Below, piece by piece: positions 22,437-30,591 of a DNA stretch of 34,470 nt. The stretch is from JBHELQ01 sp046262995 (lineage in GTDB: Bacteria; Actinomycetota; Thermoleophilia; Solirubrobacterales; Thermoleophilaceae). The stretch is from positions 1 to 34,470 of the forward strand of contig JBHELQ010000163.1 of the NCBI GenBank assembly GCA_046262995.1. The letters run 5' to 3'. Both the position numbers and the translations under genes were made by a program. Positions within the stretch are counted from its first letter, which is position 1. Each line of letters starts with the position of its first letter. The notes beneath the pieces are model-generated. The model searched no databases. It saw only the letters and a list, made by a program, of their open reading frames with translations, and was not told where the DNA came from.

Positions 22437-23500
22437 ATCTCGCCCCCGTGCTCGATCACCCTGCGCCGAGCGAGACCCTGCGGAGGCGGTCCGGATTCGA
22501 CTGCGCCGGTTCGGGCGTTGTAGACACCGCCATGGCAGGGGCAGAAGAGCTTCCCGCCCTGATATTCGACGGTGCAGCCGGCGTGCGTGCACACGGCGCT
22601 GAACGCGGTGAGGCCGCCGGCCGAGTCACGGACCACTATGTCGGGCTGCCCGCTCGCGGGATCGGGGTAGGTGGCACCCTGTCCCGTCGCCAGCCGATTC
22701 GAGGGCCCCAGACGGACCGCGCCGGACGGGACGGAGCTCTGGCCGCGCGACGAGCTCGTACCGGCGCCGCGCCCGCCGACCTTCTGGGAGGGCCCGGCCC
22801 CGTGCCTGGATCCGAGCGCGCTCGTACCGCTCCTGTAGCGACCCTTCGCGAGCGCCGACGCCCCCGCGATCACGAGCGTCCCAAGGCCGGTCATCCCGAG
22901 TGCCCGTCCCAGCACCGCACGCCGGGTGAGCCGGTTGCTCCCCTCCATCGGGCGGCCCGCCCTGTGCGGTTTCGGGCGCATTTCCGACCACGGGACTCCC
23001 GCAGCGGTCCAGCCATCGAGCGCGTGGTCGACCGCCGGCTGACCGCTCGCCCCGGCGAGCACGAACGGGAGCCACGCGAAGACGAACACGATGTCGGAGC
23101 CGAGGAAGTACGGCGCGGTGTGCCAGCTGTTCGTAAGGAAGAGGATCAGGTTCAGCGCCAGGCCGGCAGCGGCCGCGGCACGCGTGAGCAGCCCTGAGAG
23201 GATCAACAGCCCGACCAGGATCTCGAGCAGCGCAACGCCCACACCGGCGAGCGCCGGATGTGGGATCGCGAGGGCTCGCAGCAAGAACCCACCAGGCGTG
23301 CCGTGCGAGAAAGCGCGCAGCTGTCCGCCGATGTAGGTCGGCGCGCCGGGGTGCAGGAACCCCGGATCGCTCAGCTTCTGGACCCCGGCGTAGACGAAGG
23401 TGCCTCCGAGGAACAGCCGCAAGGGCAGCAGCGCGCCTCCGGGAGAAAGCTTCATGCGGTCGAGAAGCTCCCGCCCCAGGGAGGACCGCGGCTCGGCCAT
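22418..23500 (-). CDS. DoxX-like membrane protein fused to a Rieske iron-sulfur domain
   Basis: In this 360-residue fusion, residues 20-150 form a four-span DoxX/DoxD-like domain (FVYAGVQKLSDP and following spans). Residues 190-215 form an internal twin-arginine-like segment (LTRRAVLG, RR at 193-194, then a hydrophobic stretch). A Ser/Gly-rich linker leads to a C-terminal Rieske [2Fe-2S] domain with C304-x-H306 and C320-x2-H323, and the extra cysteines C309 and C322 that form the usual disulfide. It would be a membrane electron carrier facing outside. DoxX relatives act in thiosulfate or quinone redox chemistry. The start ATG at 23500 is plausible; no strong ribosome site is seen. Confidence 0.88.
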   Translation of the reverse strand: MAEPRSSLGRELLDRMKLSPGGALLPLRLFLGGTFVYAGVQKLSDPGFLHPGAPTYIGGQLRAFSHGTPGGFLLRALAIPHPALAGVGVALLEILVGLLILSGLLTRAAAAAGLALNLILFLTNSWHTAPYFLGSDIVFVFAWLPFVLAGASGQPAVDHALDGWTAAGVPWSEMRPKPHRAGRPMEGSNRLTRRAVLGRALGMTGLGTLVIAGASALAKGRYRSGTSALGSRHGAGPSQKVGGRGAGTSSSRGQSSVPSGAVRLGPSNRLATGQGATYPDPASGQPDIVVRDSAGGLTAFSAVCTHAGCTVEYQGGKLFCPCHGGVYNARTGAVESGPPPQGLARRRVIEHGGEIYGVPG

Positions 23501-23564
23501 GCCCGCGATCGTCGCGGGCCAGCCTAAGACGCAGGTAAGCGCCGTGAGGCCGCCGCCGGCCCCC

Positions 23565-25058
23565 CTAGCCGGTGAAGCGGAAGCCGGCGCGCATCAGATA
23601 GCGCCGGAGCGAGCGCCGGTTGCGGATCAGGCGCCGGTCCGCCACGGCCACGAAGCGGACCCTGCCGCGCCGGATGCCGAAGAGCCGGCGGCTGTGCGGT
23701 CCGGCCCGGTAGATCTTCTCGGTGAGCCTTCGGGCGTGAGGGAAGCGACGCAGCAGCCGGCGCGTGCTGACCCCGCGTCCGACGCGACGCATGCGGTGGC
23801 CCCGGGCGGTCGTGACGACCAGGCGCGAGTCGCCCCTGGGCGAGCGTCGCGAGAACACCGCCGTGACGCTGCCACGGGAGCGTTTCACGCACCAGCGATA
23901 GAGATACGCCTTGCGCCTGCGAGCTTCCGGCAGGCGCCGGCGCAGCTGGTTGCGGGTCAGCCTGAGGCGCACGCGGCCGATGTTCCGCGGCCCGATCGGC
24001 GAGCGGCGGGCCAGACAGCCCCGATGCCGGGCCGCGAACGGGCAGCTCGCGAAGACGTAGCACCTGAGCGCCGGCTCCGCGGCGGGTTTCGGCGTATCCG
24101 ACTGCGCGTCCCCGATGGCCTGCACATAGGCCGCGTAATCGGCGGCGAAGGTGGATCCATTCACCCCTTCGTGGAACGGTTGCGCACAGACCGTCGCGGG
24201 AATGCGGGCCTGGCTGGCCGTCCCGGAATGCGTGAACGCGTCCACCGCGAGCGCGTAGCCGACGGCGTCGTAGCTCCCCATGGCGAGATGCTCGGAGCTG
24301 TCGTTCGGACAGATGTCCTGAACCAGGATGTTCGCGATCCTCCCCGATCCCGTATGCAGCGCGGAGGACCCGTTGTCATCCGTGTTCGGGACCACGACCT
24401 CGTCGTGCCGGCTGAAGATCACCGTGTAGTCGATTCCGCGGAAGGTCTCGGCGCGGCTGTTCAGCGCGGCGATGAAGACGGCGCCCGCCCGCTGCTGCCA
24501 CCCCGCCGGCGAGCAGGTGCCCTGGCAGAAGGCGTTCGCGAAGACGGTGCCGTGGTTCGACGGGTCGAGGGCCACGTGGTCTCCCACCAGCCGGCGGGTG
24601 TCCGGCCACCAGCGGAACGCCCAGCGCGGCAGCATCCCGCCCTGGCTGAAGCCGAGGATGTCCACCCTGCGCCCAGCGCGGGCGTGCATCGTCCGGAGCG
24701 CATACACGATGTACTCGCCCGCCACCTGGATGTCGCCCTGCGTGTGGAAGGGCAGCTTGACCGTGCAGTATGGCCAGCCCTTGGCCCGGAAGGCGCGCTC
24801 GTAGTTCCAGGAGTAGTTCGATTTCGGGTCGAGGCTCGTGCCGGGCACCATCAGGATCGGGTTGCGGGAGGCGTTCGAGACCCCGGAGCTGCAGCGGAGC
24901 GCCGCCCGTAGCTTGGCCGCCGGAACCGTCAGCGACGGTCCGCCGCGGCCCACCGGCGCATACGGCTTCTGGGCGGCCAGGGCGCTCCCGGCGGGCACGA
25001 GCAGCCCCGCCGCAAGCAACAGCGATACGAGCCCCGATCGACCCTGCCGAGCCCCCAC
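23565..25058 (-). CDS. Secreted lipase of the Candida antarctica lipase B type with basic C-terminal extension
   Basis: This protein of about 497 residues is an alpha/beta hydrolase with a signal peptide (VSLLLAAGLLVPAGSALA, cut near 28-29). The core resembles fungal lipase B: NPILMVPGT with oxyanion T74, nucleophile S138 in GFSQGG, D219 in FSRHDEVVVP and H257 in SEHLAMG. After about residue 340 comes an extension of some 150 residues rich in Arg and Lys, with no recognised domain. GTG 25058 was chosen because it begins the signal peptide and has TACACT 7 nt upstream; the frame is open further to 25166. The probable role is extracellular ester or lipid hydrolysis. Confidence 0.87.
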   Translation of the reverse strand: MGARQGRSGLVSLLLAAGLLVPAGSALAAQKPYAPVGRGGPSLTVPAAKLRAALRCSSGVSNASRNPILMVPGTSLDPKSNYSWNYERAFRAKGWPYCTVKLPFHTQGDIQVAGEYIVYALRTMHARAGRRVDILGFSQGGMLPRWAFRWWPDTRRLVGDHVALDPSNHGTVFANAFCQGTCSPAGWQQRAGAVFIAALNSRAETFRGIDYTVIFSRHDEVVVPNTDDNGSSALHTGSGRIANILVQDICPNDSSEHLAMGSYDAVGYALAVDAFTHSGTASQARIPATVCAQPFHEGVNGSTFAADYAAYVQAIGDAQSDTPKPAAEPALRCYVFASCPFAARHRGCLARRSPIGPRNIGRVRLRLTRNQLRRRLPEARRRKAYLYRWCVKRSRGSVTAVFSRRSPRGDSRLVVTTARGHRMRRVGRGVSTRRLLRRFPHARRLTEKIYRAGPHSRRLFGIRRGRVRFVAVADRRLIRNRRSLRRYLMRAGFRFTG

Positions 25059-25065
25059 GAAGCCC

Positions 25066-25071
25066 AGTGTA
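25066..25071 (-). promoter_or_regulatory. -10 element of the lipase gene
   Basis: TACACT on the minus strand lies 7 nt upstream of GTG 25058, a leaderless spacing. Confidence 0.4.
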
Positions 25072-25182
25072 TTCCGGGGTGGAGAGCGAAGCGCCAGCGG
25101 GCCGATGCCGGGCGGGCGGTGGGGCGCGGGGCGACGGCGTCGGCCGCCGCCACACCCCTGCCTCATCGTTACGGATTGACGA

Positions 25183-26004
25183 TCACGGCGCCTCCCCTCT
25201 GTCGGGTCTCCTGACGATGAAGAGGCTCTTCGAGTAGCGGAACTCGTCGGGCGGCGTTGAGAGGCGGGCCCCCGATGACTGGCCGTAGACCGCCAGCGGC
25301 TCGAGCCGGGCGCGACGAAGGAGCCGCTCGAGCACCGGAACCGGGTAATGCCGCTGCAGATGGCTGCTCGTGACCGAGGCGCCGCCCGTGTCCTCCGCGC
25401 GGGCCACCTCGACCGTGGCGCGGAAGAGCGAGCCGGGCTTGACCTCCCGTGACGACCACCCGCGCCAGCGAAAGGTGGCGTTTTCGCCCGTGCGGGTGGA
25501 GTGGCCGGCGAACAACTCCCGATAGGTCGCGAGGGTGTTGACGTCGAAGGCGAACAGACCCCCGGGCCTCAACACACGACGGATCGAGCGGAAGGCGGCC
25601 GCTACGTCCTGCTCTCGCGTCAGGTAGTTCACGGCGTCGTCCAGGCACGTGATGGCGTCGAACGCCGGCAGCGCCGGCAGCTTCCGCATGTCAGCCGCGA
25701 AGACCCGCTGGGCCGACAGGCCGAGCCGCCTCCGCGCAGCCGCGACCATCCCGGGGGAGATGTCGCAGGCGGTGACCTCGTAGCCCCGTCGCAGCAACGG
25801 CAGGGCGCTCTTCCCGGTTCCGCAGGCGACGTCCAGGATCCGGCGGCCTCGCAAGCCGAAGCTCTCCAGCAGGCCCTCGATCACCGCCAACCATTGGTCG
25901 TGCGCGTATCCCGCTGTGAAATCGTCGTAGTACGGGGCGAGTGCCTCGTACGCCGCCAGCGCGGGGTCTTCCTCCCGCACCCCGGGTGTGCCAAGCGCCT
26001 CCAC
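25183..26004 (-). CDS. Class I SAM-dependent methyltransferase
   Basis: This 273-residue protein has a Rossmann-fold methyltransferase core. SAM motif I is ILDVACGTGKSALPLL (about 56-71), then YEVTACDIS with the acidic SAM-ribose contact, AADMRKLPALPAFDAITCLDDAVNYL, and RVLRPGGLFAFDVN. Substrate and product are unknown. GTG 26004 has AGAGGG close upstream. It diverges from the sigma factor gene across a 49-bp gap that contains the palindrome GACTAGTC (26023-26030). Confidence 0.9.
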   Translation of the reverse strand: MEALGTPGVREEDPALAAYEALAPYYDDFTAGYAHDQWLAVIEGLLESFGLRGRRILDVACGTGKSALPLLRRGYEVTACDISPGMVAAARRRLGLSAQRVFAADMRKLPALPAFDAITCLDDAVNYLTREQDVAAAFRSIRRVLRPGGLFAFDVNTLATYRELFAGHSTRTGENATFRWRGWSSREVKPGSLFRATVEVARAEDTGGASVTSSHLQRHYPVPVLERLLRRARLEPLAVYGQSSGARLSTPPDEFRYSKSLFIVRRPDRGEAP

Positions 26005-26022
26005 ATCCCTCTAGGACCACTC

Positions 26023-26030
26023 GACTAGTC
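26023..26030. promoter_or_regulatory. Short palindrome in the methyltransferase/sigma-factor divergent gap
   Basis: GACTAGTC is an 8-bp perfect palindrome in the middle of a 49-bp divergent intergenic region. It is short enough to be chance; a binding role is only a possibility. Confidence 0.25.
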
Positions 26031-26053
26031 AGAATCGTTTCAGCAATGCTCCG

Positions 26054-26599
26054 GTGCCGGTCGTGCCACCGAGAGCTAGAGCCCGCCCCGGTTCTCGCTC
26101 TTCCCAGGCGGCAGACGGCGATTGGAGCCAGGCGTGCGAGGTCTGCCTGCGAGAGACCACCCGTGTCCTGCGGGATCGCCGGGACGCCGAGGAGGCCGCC
26201 CAGGAGGCCCTGCTCAGGGCCTGGCGCTATCGGGGAGGCCGGCGGGGCCCCGCCGGCCGGCGGGCCTGGCTCGCGCGCATAGCGCGCAATGAAGCTCTGA
26301 GGCGACTGAACCAGCGCGAGCGGGTGGACCGCAACGAGGCGCCCGGCGAGCCGGAGGCCGGCGCCGGCGATGGCCACGGAGAGCTCGAGCGCACCCTCGA
26401 CCGGCTCGCGCTCGCACGCGTCGTCTCCCTGCTCGCCGAGGACGAGAAACAGCTCCTTTGCCTGCGCTACGTGGAGGACCTGAGCCAGCCTCAAATCGCC
26501 GAGCGGCTCGGGCTTCCCGAGGGGACGGTTAAGGTTCGTCTCCATCGGATGCGCGGGAAACTGAGGCGCCTGAGCGACCAGATGGACGGTGGAACATGA
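26054..26599 (+). CDS. ECF-type RNA polymerase sigma factor
   Basis: This 181-residue protein has sigma region 2 at about 28-90 (DAEEAAQEALLRAWR, then WLARIARNEALRRLNQRE) and region 4 at about 125-175 (EDEKQLLCLRYVEDLSQPQ, LGLPEGTVKVRLHRMRGKL). It would direct RNA polymerase to a small set of promoters. The N-terminal helix of region 2 looks short and the first 25 residues are low in similarity to the family, so the start (GTG 26054) is uncertain. Its stop overlaps the start of the next gene by ATGA, so the two are translationally coupled. No classical anti-sigma gene is adjacent. Confidence 0.85.
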   Translation: MPVVPPRARARPGSRSSQAADGDWSQACEVCLRETTRVLRDRRDAEEAAQEALLRAWRYRGGRRGPAGRRAWLARIARNEALRRLNQRERVDRNEAPGEPEAGAGDGHGELERTLDRLALARVVSLLAEDEKQLLCLRYVEDLSQPQIAERLGLPEGTVKVRLHRMRGKLRRLSDQMDGGT

Positions 26600-27225
26600 A
26601 GCCCCTGAGCCACACGACCGACGCAAGGATGGTGAAGGCGCTGGCCCATCCGGTCCGCGTTGGAATCCTGGCCGCCCTCGAGAGGCGGACCGCCAGCCCG
26701 AGCGAGCTCGCGGCGGAGCTCGACATGCCGATCGGCACCGTCAGCTATCACGTACGCCGCCTGGCGGGCAGCGGACTGATCAAGCTGGAGAAGGAGGCGC
26801 GGCGGCGCGGTGCGGTAGAGCACTACTACCGGCTCGACCGACGGCCGAGCCTGCGCGAGAAGGCCTGGTCGGAGGCCCCCGACTTCGTCAAGGAGGCTCT
26901 CGCCCGTTCCGTCCTGGAACAGGTCTCGGAGCAGGTCAATGACGCTGCGGTCAGCGGCGGATTCACGCACGACGACATGCACCTGAGCCGACTTCCCCTG
27001 ACGCTCGACAGGAAGGGGTTCGCCGCGGCCGCCCGCGAGCTCGACGCGCTCGTGACGAGGCTGAAGCACATCGAGGAGGAGAGCCGGCGGCGTCTCAGGA
27101 AGGACGACCACGCTGACGAGACGAATGCCATCGCCGTGCTGATGCTCTTCGAAGCCGCCGCGGAGAAGGCGCTGCCGCGGCCGCGCCAGGCCAGGCGGCG
27201 CACCAGTCGCGAGCACGCGGCCTGA
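26596..27225 (+). CDS. ArsR-type winged-helix transcriptional regulator
   Basis: This 209-residue protein has an N-terminal winged helix-turn-helix (about 8-82) that includes LAHPVRVGILAALE, SPSELAAELDMPIGTVSYHV and the wing EHYYRLD. The rest, about 120 residues with a helical region TRLKHIEEESRRRL, is longer than classical metal-sensing ArsR proteins and has no CxC metal motif. The gene is coupled to the upstream sigma factor by a 4-nt overlap and is followed by a GC hairpin at 27240-27255. It may autoregulate the pair or respond to a ligand; that is inference. Confidence 0.85.
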   Translation: MKPLSHTTDARMVKALAHPVRVGILAALERRTASPSELAAELDMPIGTVSYHVRRLAGSGLIKLEKEARRRGAVEHYYRLDRRPSLREKAWSEAPDFVKEALARSVLEQVSEQVNDAAVSGGFTHDDMHLSRLPLTLDRKGFAAAARELDALVTRLKHIEEESRRRLRKDDHADETNAIAVLMLFEAAAEKALPRPRQARRRTSREHAA

Positions 27226-27239
27226 CCCGCTGGCTCCCG

Positions 27240-27255
27240 CCCCCCAAACGGGGGG
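27240..27255 (+). terminator. GC hairpin after the sigma/ArsR-type operon
   Basis: CCCCCC-AAAC-GGGGGG is a 6-bp pure GC stem with a 4-nt loop, 14 bp after the regulator stop. The T-tract is missing, so termination would be weak or factor-assisted. Confidence 0.4.
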
Positions 27256-27333
27256 ACTTGCTCAAAAAGTCTCGAGCATTCGGATACTGTCGAGCGTGGA
27301 GCCCGCCGCTAGCTCGCCTATCCGCCCCGCCCT

Positions 27334-28149
27334 GTGACACACGTCTTCGATCCAGGTCCCGTCGTCGAGCCATACCTCTCGCTGGCGCGGGACTATCCCG
27401 GCCACGACGTCTACCCCGGCGACTCCTTTCGGGTCGAGTGGGGCCCGGTGTTCCACCGCGGCCGCCTGGACGGCAGCGCGCGCGTGCTGGTGATCGGCCA
27501 GGAGCCGACGGCCTTCGACCACATCACCCGGCGCATCCTCGTGGGGGAAGCGGGGCACCGGGTCCAGGGCCTGCTCGCCAAGCTGGGGATCGACCGCAGC
27601 TACGTCGCGATCAACACCTTCCTCTACTCCTTCTACGGTCGGGAGCCGGAGTGCGATCACCGCCACGATCCGGCGATCGTCGGCTACCGCCACCGCTGGC
27701 TGGACGCCCTCGTGGCCGACAACACCTTCGAGGTCGTGATCGCCCTCGGTGCCCTGGCCGACGAGGCCTGGCAGAAATGGAAGCGACACGCCGAGGACGC
27801 CCTCCCGAGGGTCGGCTACGCGCACGTCACCCATCCGACCGAGCCCGAGACGAGCTCGGGAGGCGACCCCGACGAGCTCGGCACGGCGACCGCGGCAATG
27901 CTCTCGAACTGGAACCACGCCCTCCGCCGGCTCCACCCCACTGTCATCACCCCTGACGCGCAACGGGAGCTCGTCCTCTACGGGGAGCGCTTCGAGCCGA
28001 GCAACAAGGCCGCGATTCCCGAGGAGGATCTGCCCGCCGGGCTGCCGGGATGGATGCGGTCGGCCGAGGCATGGGCGAAGCGCCACTGCTCGACACCGGC
28101 GGGGACGCGAAGCAGCGTGACCATCGTCCCAAGGGGCGCCACGGCCTAG
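27334..28149 (+). CDS. Uracil-DNA glycosylase superfamily protein
   Basis: In this 271-residue protein, residues 49-63 (ARVLVIGQEPTAFDH) match the first motif of uracil-DNA glycosylase-like proteins (GQDPY/GEAPG type), and a later HPTEPE resembles the second motif. Between them is KLGIDRSYVAINTFLYSFYG, also family-like. In true glycosylases the first motif activates water to remove uracil. Here the motif is GQEPT, so activity or substrate may differ. GTG 27334 is the likely start with no ribosome site. Repair of deaminated bases is the best guess. Confidence 0.75.
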   Translation: MTHVFDPGPVVEPYLSLARDYPGHDVYPGDSFRVEWGPVFHRGRLDGSARVLVIGQEPTAFDHITRRILVGEAGHRVQGLLAKLGIDRSYVAINTFLYSFYGREPECDHRHDPAIVGYRHRWLDALVADNTFEVVIALGALADEAWQKWKRHAEDALPRVGYAHVTHPTEPETSSGGDPDELGTATAAMLSNWNHALRRLHPTVITPDAQRELVLYGERFEPSNKAAIPEEDLPAGLPGWMRSAEAWAKRHCSTPAGTRSSVTIVPRGATA

Positions 28150-28173
28150 CGTGGCCGCTCGGCGCCTGCCTAG

Positions 28174-28247
28174 TCGGGGCGGCCGGATTTGAACCGGCGA
28201 CCTTTCGGCCCCCAGCCGAACGCGCTACCAAGCTGCGCCACGCCCCG
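28174..28247 (-). tRNA. tRNA-Pro (anticodon GGG)
   Basis: The acceptor CGGGGCG pairs with CGCCCCG, the anticodon stem TTCGG/CCGAA encloses CTGGGGG, and the T arm is CCGG-TTCAAAT-CCGG. The anticodon GGG reads CCC/CCU. It is directly downstream of tRNA-Gly with a 2-nt gap, so the two are probably co-transcribed. Confidence 0.95.
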
Positions 28248-28249
28248 GA

Positions 28250-28320
28250 AGCGGGCGAGGGGAATTGAACCCCTACTAAGAGCTTGGAAGGCTCTTGTGC
28301 AACCGTTACACCACGCCCGC
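28250..28320 (-). tRNA. tRNA-Gly (anticodon TCC)
   Basis: The acceptor GCGGGCG pairs with CGCCCGC, the anticodon loop is CTTCCAA (TCC, reading GGA/GGG), and the T arm is GGGG-TTCAATT-CCCC. A -10 TAGTAT (28332-28337 on minus) lies 11 nt upstream. Confidence 0.95.
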
Positions 28321-28331
28321 GTGAGGGTCCG

Positions 28332-28337
28332 ATACTA
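28332..28337 (-). promoter_or_regulatory. -10 element of the tRNA-Gly/tRNA-Pro unit
   Basis: TAGTAT on the minus strand, 11 nt before tRNA-Gly, back to back with the promoter of the GH3 gene (TACGGT 28370-28375). Confidence 0.5.
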
Positions 28338-28381
28338 GGGGCTTGGGGCGGATTCGGGGGGCTGTCGCGTACGGTGGCGCG

Positions 28382-29443
28382 ATGCTGGTTCCGCTCCTGG
28401 CCGTGGCCGCAGTGCTCGCTCTCCCCTCCTCGGCGGCGCCCGACCCCACCGCGAGCCTGACGCTTCGCCAGCTCGCCGGCCAGCGCCTGATCGTGGGCTA
28501 TCCGGGCGGCCCGCTCCCCGCCTGGCTGGTGCGCTGGGTAAGGCGCGGAGAGCTCGCGGGGGTGATCATCTTCAGCCGCAACGCCGGCTCGCGCGCCCGG
28601 CTCCGGCGCGACATCCGCAGGCTGCAGCGCCTCCGCCGGCCCTCCGGCCTGCGCGCGCCCCTGCTCGTGATGACCGATCAGGAGGGGGGCCGGGTCAAGC
28701 GCCTCCCCGGCGCACCGCGCCGCTCCCCCGCCGAGCTCGGACGGGTCGGGAGCCGCTCGCTGGCCCGGGCCGAGGGCCGGGCGACCGCGCGCAACCTGCG
28801 CGGTGTGGGGATCAACGTCGATCTGGCGCCCGTGATGGACCTCGGCAGGCGGGGCGGCTTCCAGCGGCGCACGCAGCGTTCCTACGCGCGCCGGAGCAGG
28901 ATCGCGTCGGCGATCGGGTCGGCCTTCGTGCGGGGCCTTCAGAGGCGCCGTCGCGTGGCGGCCACGCTGAAGCACTTCCCGGGCATTGGGGCGGCGCTTG
29001 GGAACGCCGACCTCTCGAGCCAGCGGATCGGCCTGTCCCGCGCCGCCCTCAGGCGTGCCGACGAGCGGCCCTTCGCCGCAGGCGTCCGGGCCGGCGCCCG
29101 GCTCGTCATGACGAGCACCGCCGTCTATCCGGCGTTCAGCCGCGCGCCCGCCGTGCTCTCCGGCCGGCTCAGCAGGCGCGAGCTGAGGGGGCGCCTGGGC
29201 TTCCGGGGCGTGACGATCACAGACTCGCTGGGGGTGCGATCGCTCCACCCCTGGGGCGGGCCCGGCCGCCTGGCGGTCCGGGCAGCGCGGGCCGGCAATG
29301 ACCTGCTGCTGTTCACGAGCGGCGACCTGGCAGCCGGCGCGGGACGCTGGCTGAGGGCGGCGTTGCGCAACGGCCGCATCTCCCGCCGCTCCGCGAGGGA
29401 CTCGGTGCGCCGCGTCCTGGAGCTCCGCGCGGCGTTGCGCTGA
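28382..29443 (+). CDS. Secreted glycoside hydrolase family 3 protein (NagZ-like domain)
   Basis: This 353-residue protein has a signal peptide (VPLLAVAAVLALPSSAA). The GH3 N-terminal barrel shows GVIIFSRN (61-67), DQEGGRVKRLPG (99-110), KHFPGIG (197-203) and the likely nucleophile D281 in ITDSLGV. Family members release N-acetylglucosamine from cell wall fragments. The loop after KHFPG, where NagZ has its acid/base histidine in an Asp-Ser-His motif, reads GAALGNADLSSQ here with no histidine, so catalysis must differ or be lost. Start ATG 28382 was chosen for the signal peptide and the -10 TACGGT six nt upstream. Confidence 0.88.
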   Translation: MLVPLLAVAAVLALPSSAAPDPTASLTLRQLAGQRLIVGYPGGPLPAWLVRWVRRGELAGVIIFSRNAGSRARLRRDIRRLQRLRRPSGLRAPLLVMTDQEGGRVKRLPGAPRRSPAELGRVGSRSLARAEGRATARNLRGVGINVDLAPVMDLGRRGGFQRRTQRSYARRSRIASAIGSAFVRGLQRRRRVAATLKHFPGIGAALGNADLSSQRIGLSRAALRRADERPFAAGVRAGARLVMTSTAVYPAFSRAPAVLSGRLSRRELRGRLGFRGVTITDSLGVRSLHPWGGPGRLAVRAARAGNDLLLFTSGDLAAGAGRWLRAALRNGRISRRSARDSVRRVLELRAALR

Positions 29444-29444
29444 G

Positions 29445-30557
29445 TCAGCGCCCGCGCCGCGAGCCGAGCTCGTTGCGGACGGCGGGCAGGCGGGCGGAGC
29501 GCGGCACCGGGCCGCCGTTCGCACTCGCCACCGGGGGCAGCGGGAAGGCGAGCAGCGCCTGCCAGGTCCGGGGGCCGATCGAGCCGACGGCGGGCAGGCC
29601 GTGGGTCGACTGGAAGTTCACGACCGCCCTGCGAGTGCCGCTCCTGAAGCGACCCGTCAGACGGATGGGCTGGCCGGCGGCGCGGAGGTGAAGCTGCGCC
29701 CACACCACCAGGTCGCCGCGCGAGCGCACCCGCAGCTTCGGCCAGCCATAGATCGGGAAGTAGTCCGACAGGGGCGTGAAGGGAACGGCCACCGAGCGCC
29801 AGTCGCGCCTCCTCGCCGATTGCCAGCTCCACCAGCTGAGCCCGCCGGCGCCGTTGGCGGCGGCCAGCTGGCGAAAGCGGAATATCTGTCGCCGCGGCGG
29901 GTGGCCGTAGACCTGGCCGAGCGGGTAGATCGGCTTGCCGTACACGCGGTTGTAGCGGTAGGTGGTGGCCCAGGCGCGATCCACCCGCGTGCCGATGGTC
30001 TTCCAGTAGATCTGCGGCACGTTGAACTGCGCGCCTCCCGGGCCGAGGAAGACGGAATAGGGAAAGCCCGGGTGGTAGTGCACGTACGGGAAGCTGGTGA
30101 GGCCGATCGGGTAGGCGGGGCCGACGCGCCGGCGCAGGGCCCGCATGTAGATGCGGGCCTGCCGGTAGTGGCCCTCGTACGCGCCCTCGGCGTCGATCAG
30201 CAGGCAGTCCACGCCGGTCGCGGCGATCCTCGCTCCGACGCGCGCCTCCCTTCGAGGCCGGCTGCCGTAGACGAACTGGTAGCCGCAGACGCGCAGGCCG
30301 CGCAGGTGCAGCTGCGACACGAGCCACGGCGACAGCTGGGTCCAGCGGTGCCTGCCGTCGCCGCCCTTGATCACGACGAAGTCGATGCCGTACCGAGCCG
30401 CCTTGGTCGCGATCCGGTTGACGCTGCCGCCGCTCGAGCGCTTGAGCTGCCAGATCCACATGCCGTCGCCGTCGAGGGGCTGCGCGGCGGCGCTCGCCGG
30501 CATGGCGAGCCCGGCGAGGCAGCCGGCGACTACCGCGGAGCGGCGAAGTCCCTGCAT
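29445..30557 (-). CDS. Secreted glycosidase-like protein with peptidoglycan-binding domain
   Basis: This 370-residue protein has a signal peptide (SAVVAGCLAGLAMPASAAA) and a barrel-type domain at about 30-240, with strand ends such as DFVVIKGGDG, CLLIDAEGAYEG (acidic pair typical of sugar hydrolases) and GAGGLSWWSWQ. A C-terminal peptidoglycan-binding helical domain follows at about 275-340 (VWAQLHLRAAGQ, FRSGTRRAVVNFQSTHGLP, GPRTWQALL). It probably acts on or binds the cell wall. ATG 30557 is preferred over GTG 30566. The stop lies 1 bp from the convergent GH3 gene; the two may share a cell-wall role. Confidence 0.78.
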   Translation of the reverse strand: MQGLRRSAVVAGCLAGLAMPASAAAQPLDGDGMWIWQLKRSSGGSVNRIATKAARYGIDFVVIKGGDGRHRWTQLSPWLVSQLHLRGLRVCGYQFVYGSRPRREARVGARIAATGVDCLLIDAEGAYEGHYRQARIYMRALRRRVGPAYPIGLTSFPYVHYHPGFPYSVFLGPGGAQFNVPQIYWKTIGTRVDRAWATTYRYNRVYGKPIYPLGQVYGHPPRRQIFRFRQLAAANGAGGLSWWSWQSARRRDWRSVAVPFTPLSDYFPIYGWPKLRVRSRGDLVVWAQLHLRAAGQPIRLTGRFRSGTRRAVVNFQSTHGLPAVGSIGPRTWQALLAFPLPPVASANGGPVPRSARLPAVRNELGSRRGR

Positions 30558-30591
30558 TCCGCGCACTCTGGCGAAAACAGCGCCGCGGCGC

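Noticed and set aside
26046..26282. An ATG start at 26046 for the sigma factor
   Set aside because: It is in a different frame that stops at 26282 and has no sigma features. GTG 26054 is in the correct frame.
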